A stretch of 64,000 nucleotides of DNA from Bacteroides faecis MAJ27 (lineage in GTDB: Bacteria > Bacteroidota > Bacteroidia > Bacteroidales > Bacteroidaceae), in contig NZ_FNNN01000001.1 of assembly GCF_900106755.1 (NCBI RefSeq), forward strand, positions 124,001 to 188,000. Reading direction: 5' to 3'. The position numbers were made by a program, and so were the translations under genes. A model generated the notes under the pieces. That model was not told where the DNA came from, did not search any database, and worked only from the letters and a program-made list of their open reading frames with translations. How positions within the stretch are numbered: position 1 is the first letter of the stretch; each line of letters opens with the position of its first letter. Of this stretch, positions 56,319-64,000 are shown piece after piece.

Positions 56319-56492
56319 GATTTGTCATATTCTTCCCCCAAAGAGACCAAATGTTACGATAATACATTACTATGTACAAATTATATGTATAATGCAACGA
56401 ATTATACATGATTTTGACCAATTATTACAAAAAAAAATCAGCTGAAATACCGACCTTTGTCAGCAAATCAAAATCTATTTAAATCCATTATC

Positions 56493-58010
56493 ATGAATGC
56501 ATTTCAAAAAACAGGCGAAAAGATGACAAACTACAGATGGACGATCTGTGCGATGCTATTTTTTGCTACTACAGTTAACTATCTCGACCGCCAGGTACTT
56601 TCGCTGACCTGGGATGAATTTATCAAACCGGAATTTCACTGGGATGAATCGCACTACGGTACTATCACTTCCGTATTTTCTATTGTTTACGCAATATGTA
56701 TGTTGTTTGCCGGTCGCTTTGTGGACTGGATGGGAACGAAGAAAGGATTCCTTTGGGCTATTGGTGTATGGTCTGCCGGTGCCTGCCTTCACGCCGTTTG
56801 CGGTGTTGTTACAGAAGCTCAGGTAGGACTTCACAGTGCTGCCGAACTGGCCGGAGCTACCGGAGACGTTGTTGTGACAATCGCTACTGTCAGTATGTAT
56901 TGTTTCCTGGCTGCACGCTGTATACTTGCTCTCGGAGAGGCCGGTAACTTCCCCGCTGCTATTAAAGTAACTGCCGAGTACTTCCCTAAGAAGGACCGTG
57001 CCTACGCTACTTCTATCTTTAACGCCGGTGCTTCTATCGGTGCTTTGATCGCTCCGTTGACAATTCCTATCCTTGCTAAGGCTTTTGGTTGGGAAATGGC
57101 ATTTATCGTTATTGGTGGACTCGGCTTTATCTGGATGGGGTTCTGGGTATTTATGTATGATGCTCCTTCAAAGAGCAAATACGTAAACAAAGCCGAGCTT
57201 GAATATATCGAACAAGACCAGAATGAAGCCGGTGCCGGTCCGAAGACTGAAGAAAAAGACGAGAAAAAGATGAGATTCTGGCAATGTTTCAGTTACAAAC
57301 AGACTTGGGCATTTGTCTTTGGCAAATTCATGACTGACGGGGTATGGTGGTTCTTCCTGTTCTGGACTCCGTCTTACCTGAATTCTCAATTTGGCATCAA
57401 AACATCTGATCCTCTGGGAATGGGACTGATCTTCACACTTTACGCAATCACCATGTTATCAATCTACGGTGGTAAGCTTCCTACTATCTTTATCAACAAG
57501 ACTGGTATGAATCCTTATGCAGCGCGTATGAAAGCGATGCTGATTTTCGCATTCTTCCCGCTAGTAGTACTGCTGGCACAGCCTTTGGGAACATTCTCTC
57601 CCTGGTTCCCTGTTATCCTTATTGGTATCGGGGGAGCAGCTCACCAGTCCTGGTCAGCTAATATCTTCTCTACTGTCGGTGATATGTTCCCCAGAACAGC
57701 GATTGCAAGTATCACAGGTATTGGCGGTATGGCCGGCGGTATCGGCTCCATGATTCTACAGAAAGTAGCAGGTAACCTATTCGTATACGCTTCCGGAACA
57801 ACGATGCTGGACGGTAAAGAAGTGGAAATGACAAAAGATCTGCTGGAACAAGGAGCACAATTTGTACATCCTGCCATGACATTCATGGGCTTCGAAGGCA
57901 AACCAGCCGGATACTTCGTCATCTTCTGCGTATGTGCAGTTGCTTACCTGATCGGTTGGGTAATCATGAAAGCACTGGTACCTAAGTACAAACCTATCGT
58001 ATTGGATTAA
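56493..58010 (+). CDS. MFS hexuronate-type transporter (anion:cation symporter family, ExuT-like)
   Basis: 505 residues from the ATG at 56493; in-frame ATGs at 56457 and 56523 are alternatives with no better ribosome site. About twelve membrane helices. Family blocks include TTVNYLDRQVLSLTWDEF, ARCILALGEAGNFPAAIKV, EYFPKKDRAYATSIFNAGAS and IASITGIGGMAGGIGSM. ExuT-like carriers import galacturonate or glucuronate with protons. A longer loop than usual lies between helices 3 and 4 (TEAQVGLHSAAELAGATG). It stands 258 bp after kduI, beyond two hairpins, and ends at a strong bidirectional terminator. In context it most likely takes up galacturonate from GH28 action or the KduI product. Exact substrate inferred. 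Confidence 0.9.
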   Translation: MNAFQKTGEKMTNYRWTICAMLFFATTVNYLDRQVLSLTWDEFIKPEFHWDESHYGTITSVFSIVYAICMLFAGRFVDWMGTKKGFLWAIGVWSAGACLHAVCGVVTEAQVGLHSAAELAGATGDVVVTIATVSMYCFLAARCILALGEAGNFPAAIKVTAEYFPKKDRAYATSIFNAGASIGALIAPLTIPILAKAFGWEMAFIVIGGLGFIWMGFWVFMYDAPSKSKYVNKAELEYIEQDQNEAGAGPKTEEKDEKKMRFWQCFSYKQTWAFVFGKFMTDGVWWFFLFWTPSYLNSQFGIKTSDPLGMGLIFTLYAITMLSIYGGKLPTIFINKTGMNPYAARMKAMLIFAFFPLVVLLAQPLGTFSPWFPVILIGIGGAAHQSWSANIFSTVGDMFPRTAIASITGIGGMAGGIGSMILQKVAGNLFVYASGTTMLDGKEVEMTKDLLEQGAQFVHPAMTFMGFEGKPAGYFVIFCVCAVAYLIGWVIMKALVPKYKPIVLD

Positions 58011-58032
58011 TCCCAATATAATAATATAGAAT

Positions 58033-58076
58033 AAAAACAGGAGGACGACTCATACGAGTTTGTCCTCCTGTTTTTA
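58033..58076. terminator. Bidirectional terminator after the MFS gene
   Basis: AAAAACAGGAGGAC pairs perfectly with GTCCTCCTGTTTTT across a 15-nt loop; both strands end in T-runs. Confidence 0.9.
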
Positions 58077-58110
58077 TTAACCAATTATTTATTCAAAAAA
58101 GCTCAAAAAC

Positions 58111-58142
58111 AAAAAAGCCTCTTCTCACGAAGAAGGCTTTTT
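58111..58142. terminator. Second bidirectional terminator
   Basis: AAAAAAGCCTCTTC pairs with GAAGAAGGCTTTTT with one slip, loop about 4 nt, T-runs on both strands. It lies in the 370-bp gap 58011-58380, which also holds the candidate small RNA at 58230. Confidence 0.7.
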
Positions 58143-58229
58143 AGGTTTACTTATTCTTCATAGCCATTCTGCCTATTTTACAAAACATATTGTGCATTCA
58201 AACAATGAAGGATAGTAAACGTTAAGATG

Positions 58230-58297
58230 AAAAAAAGGGAAGTCTCACGACTTCCACAATTCTTCTAACCTTAAATCTAAATCTCTATGAAAAAAAC
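58230..58297 (-). ncRNA. Candidate small RNA on the minus strand
   Basis: A minus-strand -7 box TATCTTTG (58311-58304) predicts a start near 58297. A compact stem GGAAGTC-GTGA-GACTTCC (58255-58238) is followed by seven T, a good intrinsic terminator. The product is about 68 nt, with an A/U-rich single-stranded 5' half. No frame of useful length is present. It lies after the helicase stop and could also be a read-out of that gene, but the promoter-terminator pairing is compact. Confidence 0.5.
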
Positions 58298-58380
58298 GTA
58301 TTGCAAAGATAGGGGTTTGTTCAACAAATAGGTGTTAATGAATTGCATAAAGAGAGAATAAAAATTAACGACTGCAAAAA

Positions 58381-61300
58381 TTACGCAATAATCCGAAGGC
58401 TCTCTATTAATTTTAATAAACTTTTATAGAGTGGATTACGCTCAAGCAAAGCCGGCACACCTGTCAGAAGCATTTGTTTTCTTGCACGCGTCAGAGCGAC
58501 GTTCAATTTCCGGTCAATCAGAATTCCATCTTCTTCTGTCAGATTAGAAAGGAATTTCAGTTGATACGGATAGTTCACACAGAATGAATAAATAATCACA
58601 TCCCGCTCACTTCCCTGAAAGCGTTCTACGGTATCAATCAATATCTGATTCAGTGCAGGGATGTCAAGAGCCTCTATTTCTTTCTTGATTAAAGCGATCT
58701 GACTGCGATAGGGAGTAATGATTCCCAATGTACGGGAAGCATCAAAGGTCTCTGAATGTTCTTTATATACATCTGCAGCCAAACGGGCAGCTATCTGTGC
58801 TTCCGAACGGTTTGTCTTTGCGGAAGATCCCATCGGTTCGGGTTGCGAAGGGTAGAAAACCAGTCGGTCGATATGTTCGGAGTCTTCCAGTTGATGCGGA
58901 AGCCCGACAGGCAGCAGGCGGCCTTCATAGAAAGCACGGTTTGCAAACAGAGCAAGTTTAGGATGCATACGCCCCTGACGGCAAAGCATATCGTAAAGAT
59001 GATGAGCATCAGTATGCTGGCGGACTGTACGATACAGTCTTTCAAACAAAGAATCCTTCAGGTTCTTCAACCCGATAGCGGACAGGGATTCATCATAAAT
59101 TTCCGACTGTTCCGAATTCTGCAAGACGACGGCAGGAAGTTGTTTATGATCGCCTATCAGAATAAATTTGTCAACGGCATCTTTCCCATTTTCTCCCCGG
59201 GCACAAAGAATGCCCAGTAGCTGCGGTTCCAATATCTGAGTAGCCTCATCGACAATAGCCACATTGAAATGTTTCAGTCTGAAAAGTTCCGGTTTGGCGG
59301 AGATAGACGCTACTGTACCTACCAATATACGGCAGCGGTTGATACGTTCGTAAACCTCGCTACGACGCATACAGGCAGCCAGTTCATTTTCTATCAGATG
59401 CCCCCGATAGCTCTCGTCGCATGAAAGTTCGCTTCCTACACGAATAAAATCAACTTCCGGACGAATGGAGGAAAGGGCTTTGCAAATTTCATCAACCGCA
59501 CGGTTGGTATACGAAAGCAATAAAATCTGGGCATTTTCATCCTCATAAAAGGTTTCAACCATCTTTTTTAGTGCACAAGATGTTTTGCCGGTTCCCGGGG
59601 GGCCTACCAACAGGAAGTAATCTTTTGCAGCTTTGGCTTTCAAGGCGATACGGAGAAAATCATTAGCAGCTTCGGCTATCTGCGCATTCAATGTCTCATC
59701 AAACTGTGGTTCCCGCTGAGAAAGCAGCAAGTCACGACGTTCTTTGGTAGCAGACATAAAAGCATAGAGCCCTTGATACATGCTGCGGAAAGTAGTATCC
59801 ATCGCATCGTGTTCGATAGCGTAAAGACTATCAGACGGAAGAACTGAAGAATTCTGCTGTGTAGCACGAAGGCGGATACAGATTTCATTCTCGTTCAGAA
59901 AGTCGATATTCCCTTTAAATACCATCTTATTAGTAACGTTGTCCGCATCCGAATTCCGTTCATAAAGTACGATAGCATCACCTTGACGAAAGTTAGGAAG
60001 GACGTCTGACGCATCTTCTGCCGGCATTCCCGGAGGTGCCGACGGTACCAGCAGTAAATGGGCTTTATGCTCATCAGCTGCGTGATTCTCTTTAATTCTT
60101 AAATCATAGATAATCTCTCCCGATTCACATTTCTCCGCTAAAGTGGAAAGCCATAGAGAAGCTGCTCCTGTACACCCTTCATAATCCACATCACCGGATT
60201 TGGATGTATAAAGCTCCTTTGTTATAAAATTATAGAGGGCATAGAAATAGCTTTTTTCCAAAGAAGAAAGAGAACTCAGTTTTTCTTGAAAGTTATCAAT
60301 GGAAGGGCGCAGATACGTTTCCCAGAAACGTCCGGACAGCCCTCGCTCATTTAATACGGAAGCCTTGATTTCTTCCAGCTTCTGTGCCGTGTATTCAAGA
60401 CTGTTCCGCAACTGGACACCATATTCGTCCGCCACAATCCGGTTGCGCAAATCGATCACCCGACGGACCATTGCCCACGAAGGACGGGAAGGATAGAGCA
60501 ATGGATAGCGAGTATAGAGCAGATAGGCTTTCACCTTCCGGTGATCCATCCCCATTGAGTATTGCAGAACAGCCTGATAAAGCAACATCTGCACTTTATT
60601 ATTCTCTTTCGGCTCTACTTTTCCACGAATCGCATATTCGTCAGCTTTACCCGATTTCATTTCGATAAAGGAAGACATATCGCGTTGCATATAGTCGAGC
60701 CGTCCTTGCAGACCGAGTGCTTCGCATATATAAGAAGGTTCGAGCACGGCATCCGTTTTATCCAGTTCATAGCCGGCTGCATGAAAGGTGTCATTCACCG
60801 TCTCACGAATATGATCGAAATGAAGTTTGCAGTCATCAAAGAACTGCCGTTCCTTTTCCCGGTCACGCAGATCGGCACAAGCCGCCAGCTCAATAGGATA
60901 ACGGCGGAAAGCTTTCCGCATACATTTCAGATAGTCGACCTCTCCCTCTGCATGTATCCACTCATCGAGGAAAAGGTTGGCTATATTTCCTAAAAGTAAT
61001 GGACGTGCATTCTCTATCGGCTGCAGGCGGGAAAGGAAATAGTTTGCCGGATGATGTCCATAATCCCGATAACATTCTGCCAATGAACTGATATCAATCA
61101 GGTAGTCCGGTTCAAGGACAATGAACGAAGGGGTGAGAAAGCCAGCTTCGTCAACAGAGACATCCAGCAAGTTGAGTTGTGCATGACGCCAAAGTAACCG
61201 GCAAGTCTCCGCAAATTCTTCATTTATCTGAGGAATATTATAACGAACGCGCAACGGTTCATCCGCTATTTCATCCAAAGGGGTCACATACAGATACTGC

Positions 61301-61752
61301 TCATCGGAATACTGAAAACAGACACGCATCCGCTGGACGCGCTTGTGTGCCGGAGGAGCCACGATATAAGTGGCATCCGTTCGGGGAAGCAACTGATACA
61401 GTTCCTGTGGAATATCTTCCTCAAAAAGTTTACGGATGAAGAAAGCCAACGTCTTCGCATCCCGCAGAAGATGTTCACGGGTAGGTTCCTGCTGTCGGTT
61501 CAGAATCGCATTGGAAGTCAGCCGGAAGGTATGTAGCCTGTTCTGTTCTGCCGCAGAAAGCCCCACTTTAGCCGCTACAAAACTAATTCGTGCGGAAAGA
61601 TCGGTCATCTGCAAGCTCCCATTGTGCATATGTAAGCGACAAAGCCTTTCGAGCAAATCGCGCATCTGTTTGTAACCGACTGTCAGTTGCAAATGATCTG
61701 CTTTACAAACAGCTAAAAGGATTTCATAAGATTCTCTTCCTTCATTTTCCAT
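58381..61752 (-). CDS. Dna2-like helicase with PD-(D/E)XK nuclease domain
   Basis: About 1123 residues from the ATG at 61752. Residues about 335-400 carry a RecB/Cas4-type nuclease pattern: GRLDYM (Asp353), FIEMKSGKA (Glu364, Lys366) and the later NKVQMLLYQAVLQYS (QxxxY). The C-terminal part is a superfamily 1 (AAA_11/AAA_12, Upf1/Dna2) helicase: GPPGTGKTSCAL (Lys723), IVDEATQILEPQLLG (Asp835), GDHKQLPAVVL, YRSQIALIKKEI, VERFQGSERDVIIYSFC and LNVALTRARKQML. Such enzymes unwind and cut DNA ends or flaps in repair or defence. The 330 N-terminal residues are unrecognised. No partner gene lies beside it, so a single-protein role is likely. An upstream in-frame ATG (61767) is possible. Confidence 0.88.
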   Translation of the reverse strand: MENEGRESYEILLAVCKADHLQLTVGYKQMRDLLERLCRLHMHNGSLQMTDLSARISFVAAKVGLSAAEQNRLHTFRLTSNAILNRQQEPTREHLLRDAKTLAFFIRKLFEEDIPQELYQLLPRTDATYIVAPPAHKRVQRMRVCFQYSDEQYLYVTPLDEIADEPLRVRYNIPQINEEFAETCRLLWRHAQLNLLDVSVDEAGFLTPSFIVLEPDYLIDISSLAECYRDYGHHPANYFLSRLQPIENARPLLLGNIANLFLDEWIHAEGEVDYLKCMRKAFRRYPIELAACADLRDREKERQFFDDCKLHFDHIRETVNDTFHAAGYELDKTDAVLEPSYICEALGLQGRLDYMQRDMSSFIEMKSGKADEYAIRGKVEPKENNKVQMLLYQAVLQYSMGMDHRKVKAYLLYTRYPLLYPSRPSWAMVRRVIDLRNRIVADEYGVQLRNSLEYTAQKLEEIKASVLNERGLSGRFWETYLRPSIDNFQEKLSSLSSLEKSYFYALYNFITKELYTSKSGDVDYEGCTGAASLWLSTLAEKCESGEIIYDLRIKENHAADEHKAHLLLVPSAPPGMPAEDASDVLPNFRQGDAIVLYERNSDADNVTNKMVFKGNIDFLNENEICIRLRATQQNSSVLPSDSLYAIEHDAMDTTFRSMYQGLYAFMSATKERRDLLLSQREPQFDETLNAQIAEAANDFLRIALKAKAAKDYFLLVGPPGTGKTSCALKKMVETFYEDENAQILLLSYTNRAVDEICKALSSIRPEVDFIRVGSELSCDESYRGHLIENELAACMRRSEVYERINRCRILVGTVASISAKPELFRLKHFNVAIVDEATQILEPQLLGILCARGENGKDAVDKFILIGDHKQLPAVVLQNSEQSEIYDESLSAIGLKNLKDSLFERLYRTVRQHTDAHHLYDMLCRQGRMHPKLALFANRAFYEGRLLPVGLPHQLEDSEHIDRLVFYPSQPEPMGSSAKTNRSEAQIAARLAADVYKEHSETFDASRTLGIITPYRSQIALIKKEIEALDIPALNQILIDTVERFQGSERDVIIYSFCVNYPYQLKFLSNLTEEDGILIDRKLNVALTRARKQMLLTGVPALLERNPLYKSLLKLIESLRIIA

Positions 61753-61835
61753 ACGACAAAGGTACATGATAAAAATTACATCTGAAGAATATCTTCTTCA
61801 GATGTAGAGCAACGAACGATAAATAATTAGGTTTA

Positions 61836-62663
61836 TCAGACTTTTGCCACGCCTTCTTCCTCTTCTTCTTCCAATTCAGGCACCTCTTTCTTATCCTTTA
61901 TCATCAGAATACTCATTTCATAGAGCAGATAAAGCGGGATAGCTACCACACTCAGTGTGAACGGGTCGCCAGTCGGAGTGATAATAGCCGCAGCGATTAC
62001 GATGATGACAACTGCATGACGGCGATATTTGCGCAGGAAAGACTTATTGACTACTCCCAGCAAAGACAACAACCAGGTCACCAAAGGAAGTTCAAAAGCC
62101 AACCCCATACAGAGAATCAGCATCATAAAGTTATCGATATACGAATTGAGCGACAGAATATTCTCGACTTCCGAACTCAACTGATAGGTAGAAAGGAAAC
62201 GGAGCGTCAACGGATATACCATAAAGTACCCCATAAGCACACCGATAAAGAACATACCGGTTCCTATGGTCAATGCCTTCCTCACTCCTTTCCGTTCATT
62301 CGGATAAAGGGCCGGATTGATAAAACGCCAGACCTCAAAGAAGATATAAGGCATAGCTGTCACTACCGACATCCAGAAGGCTGTCGACATATGTATAAAG
62401 AAAGGAGCTGCCAAATTGATATTGACAAGCGTCACCTTAAACTCCTGCGTAAAGAATTCATCAGTCAAATCGAATTTCTGACCGATATAGCGTAGTAAGT
62501 CGTAAAATACAAAATCATTATGGCAAGGCGCCAGTATTATATGGTCGAACAAATAGGGCATCGCTATGAAATAGCCGATTGCCAATACAAACCATACCCC
62601 GATAACACGAAAAAGTACCCGACGCAACTCATCCAAATGATCCCAGAAGGTCATTTCTGCCAT
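61836..62663 (-). CDS. tatC: Sec-independent protein translocase TatC
   Basis: The 275-residue protein has six membrane helices and TatC signatures: the N-terminal MTFWDHLDELRRVLFRV, EVWRFINPALYPNERKGVRKAL, MGLAFELPLVTWLLSLLGVV and IVIAAAIITPTGDPFTLSVVAIPL. With TatA it forms the twin-arginine translocase for folded proteins in the inner membrane. The C-terminus is an acidic tail (about 260-275, ELEEEEEEGV). It begins 6 bp after tatA and is translated from the same message. Confidence 0.97.
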   Translation of the reverse strand: MAEMTFWDHLDELRRVLFRVIGVWFVLAIGYFIAMPYLFDHIILAPCHNDFVFYDLLRYIGQKFDLTDEFFTQEFKVTLVNINLAAPFFIHMSTAFWMSVVTAMPYIFFEVWRFINPALYPNERKGVRKALTIGTGMFFIGVLMGYFMVYPLTLRFLSTYQLSSEVENILSLNSYIDNFMMLILCMGLAFELPLVTWLLSLLGVVNKSFLRKYRRHAVVIIVIAAAIITPTGDPFTLSVVAIPLYLLYEMSILMIKDKKEVPELEEEEEEGVAKV

Positions 62664-62669
62664 TGCTTA

Positions 62670-62891
62670 TTATTTCTTAGCTGAATCTGCCGGTGCGTCG
62701 ATTTCGTCTTTTGCCTTATTGATTTCTTCTTTTGCCTCGTTCACGCCATCTTTAAAGCTCTTTACTCCTTTTCCTAATCCACGCATCAATTCGGGGATTT
62801 TCTTACCACCAAAAAGGAGAAGAATAACAAGAGCAATAATGATCCATTCAGAGCCACTAGGCAAAAAGCCTAATAATAATAAGTTTGTCAT
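62670..62891 (-). CDS. tatA: Twin-arginine translocase subunit TatA/TatE
   Basis: The 73-residue protein has the TatA layout: one short membrane helix ([21 protein letters not shown]) with the FGGKKIPEL hinge, an amphipathic helix ([14 protein letters not shown]) and a charged tail. There is no TatB gene here, as is common where one TatA-type protein serves both roles. It lies upstream of tatC in a two-gene operon with promoter at 62926. Confidence 0.96.
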   Translation of the reverse strand: MTNLLLLGFLPSGSEWIIIALVILLLFGGKKIPELMRGLGKGVKSFKDGVNEAKEEINKAKDEIDAPADSAKK

Positions 62892-62925
62892 ATGTTTATT
62901 TATTATAGAGGTTTATTAGTTGGTG

Positions 62926-62933
62926 CAAAGATA
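62926..62933 (-). promoter_or_regulatory. -7 box of the tatAC operon
   Basis: TATCTTTG on the minus strand fits TAnnTTTG, 35 bp before the tatA ATG. Confidence 0.6.
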
Positions 62934-62938
62934 ATTAT

Positions 62939-63041
62939 TTTAATGGATAATGGACAATGGATAATGGATAATTTGCTATGCAGATGATTGTGCAACTCGT
63001 TTTTTATTCATTATCCAATCCATTGTCCATTATCCATTAAA
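62939..63041. repeat. Long imperfect inverted repeat overlapping the alr stop codon
   Basis: Arms 62939-62972 and 63009-63041 are inverse copies: about 24 bp are exact (TTAATGGATAATGGACAATG and on), then a short indel. Inside each arm the word ATAATGGA repeats. The right arm covers the alr stop codon at 63037-63039, so the coding end is part of the stem. I recall AATGGATAATGG hairpins as a recurring Bacteroides extragenic element; it probably separates alr from tatAC. Confidence 0.75.
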
Positions 63042-64000
63042 GAAAGTAGACTCGTTTTACCCGGTTCGAAATACTGGTCAGCACTTCGTAAGGAATAGTA
63101 TCCAGTTTATCCGAAAGAGTGGTTATCGGCAGGTCATCACCAAAAATGATAGCCTTGTCGCCTTCTCTGCAATCGATATCTGTCACATCAATCATACAGA
63201 CATCCATACAGATGTTTCCGACATAAGGGGCTTTCTTGCCATTCACCAGACAATAGGCATTGCCACGTCCCAGATGACGATTCAAGCCATCGGCGTAACC
63301 GATAGGAATAGCTGCAATGCGGGAAGGGCGTGCCAGATGCCCCATCCGGCTATAACCTACCGTATCTTCTTCGGGTACATCCCGAATCTGAAGGATTGTC
63401 GTTTTCAGCGTACTTACATTATTGATAATCGAATTGTCGATCGGGCTTACTCCATAAAGTCCTATTCCCAGGCGTACCATATCAAACTGTGCACCGGGGA
63501 AACGTTCAATACCGGCAGTATTGCAGATATGACGCAGAATCTTGTGCGAAAAGGCTTCCTGCAATTCCTGAGAACCTTTCTCGAACAGTTCAATCTGTTG
63601 ACGGGTAAAGAAGTCGAACTGTGCCGAATCACTTCCCACAAAATGAGAGAACACCGACCGGGGAATAACTGCATTCTGACTTTTCAAACGGCGAATCAAC
63701 AAGGGAATTTCATCAACGGAAAATCCTAGACGATGCATACCCGTATCCAGTTTCACATGAATCGGGAAGTTGGTTATTCCTTCTTTTTCCGCAGCTTTAA
63801 TCAGCGCGTCGAGCAAATGGAAATTATATACTTCCGGTTCGAGTTTATAATCAAACATCGTTTTGAACGATGTCAGCTCCGGGTCCATGATGATAATAGA
63901 AGAGGTGATACCTGCTTTACGAAGTTCGGAACCTTCATCGGCGACAGCTACAGCAAGGTAGTCGACATGGTGCTCCTGCAACGTTTTGGCTATCTCGTAT
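63037..64000 (-). CDS. alr: Alanine racemase, C-terminal part (5' end beyond the window)
   Basis: An open minus-strand frame of 320 codons enters from the right edge and stops at 63037. It matches fold-type III alanine racemase: ADEGSELRKAGI, HVKLDTGMHRLGF, SHFVGSDSAQFDFFTRQQ, DMVRLGIGLYGVSP, the catalytic Tyr block VGYSRMGHL, IAAIPIGYADGLNRHLG and VGNICMDVCMIDVTD. The enzyme makes D-alanine for peptidoglycan using pyridoxal phosphate; the Lys-bearing N-terminal part is outside. In Bacteroides this domain is often fused behind MurF, which cannot be checked here. The first visible in-frame TTG (63981) is internal. Confidence 0.94.
   Translation of the reverse strand, partial: YEIAKTLQEHHVDYLAVAVADEGSELRKAGITSSIIIMDPELTSFKTMFDYKLEPEVYNFHLLDALIKAAEKEGITNFPIHVKLDTGMHRLGFSVDEIPLLIRRLKSQNAVIPRSVFSHFVGSDSAQFDFFTRQQIELFEKGSQELQEAFSHKILRHICNTAGIERFPGAQFDMVRLGIGLYGVSPIDNSIINNVSTLKTTILQIRDVPEEDTVGYSRMGHLARPSRIAAIPIGYADGLNRHLGRGNAYCLVNGKKAPYVGNICMDVCMIDVTDIDCREGDKAIIFGDDLPITTLSDKLDTIPYEVLTSISNRVKRVYFL

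Noticed and set aside
58287..58331. Small frame MKKTYCKDRGLFNK as a leader peptide
   Set aside because: No ribosome site, no downstream plus-strand gene to control, and the same bases fit a minus-strand -7 box.
63037..63981. TTG at 63981 as the start of alr
   Set aside because: The frame stays open to the edge of the window and the upstream residues fit the family, so the TTG is internal.

Overview
The window looks like chromosomal DNA of a gut Bacteroides, most likely of the B. thetaiotaomicron group. The evidence is SusC/SusD pairs, one-protein hybrid two-component regulators (HTCS), lipoprotein enzymes, many Bacteroides-type -7 boxes (TAnnTTTG) and AT-rich leaders. From memory, the gene order from the HAD phosphatase to the GH105 gene matches the homogalacturonan (pectin) locus of B. 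thetaiotaomicron (about BT4108-BT4131), with a GH95 gene as an apparent extra. That identification is recall, not a search.

Layout. 1-4103 holds the start of a GH35 beta-galactosidase gene, cut by the window edge, and beside it a decayed HTCS gene with internal deletions and a frameshift. 4174-13533 is housekeeping: HAD sugar phosphatase, PIF1-like helicase with TPR tail, AsmA-like protein, YciO-type protein, then on the minus strand NagB, a flavodiiron protein and a radical SAM protein. 13699-58010 is the pectin region. Module 1 is an HTCS (13977), GH28, SusD, SusC, a surface lipoprotein and a PL1 lyase. Between the modules lie a GH95 enzyme and a LytTR/LiaF-like pair. Module 2 is two tandem PL1 lyases, SusC, SusD, a second surface lipoprotein, a second HTCS, a CE12-CE8 fusion, CE8 and GH105. 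Next to it are an orphan EIIC-type transporter, KduI with a signal peptide and a hexuronate-type MFS transporter. 58381-64000 is again general: a Dna2-like helicase-nuclease, TatC, TatA and the 3' part of alanine racemase.

How the genes work together (family knowledge plus inference): PL1 lyases, GH28 and the esterases cut, demethylate and deacetylate homogalacturonan. SusC/D and the beta-helix lipoproteins bind and import the oligosaccharides. GH105 releases the unsaturated uronate in the periplasm. KduI, here apparently exported, isomerises it, and the two transporters carry uronate products inward. The KduD/KdgK/KdgA steps are not in the window.

Most notable signals: (i) a ~575-bp non-coding tract (44165-44740) built on a strict 22-bp period in several sequence families; (ii) tandem 21-bp direct repeats at one fixed distance from the -7 box of two module-2 promoters, related half-sites at two more, and a shared GGGACTTTTT-N8-AGGTG motif linking modules 1 and 2, together proposed HTCS operators; (iii) KduI with a signal peptide beside an EIIC without PTS partners; (iv) a GH95 with Thr where fucosidases carry His; (v) two candidate small RNAs with promoter and terminator.
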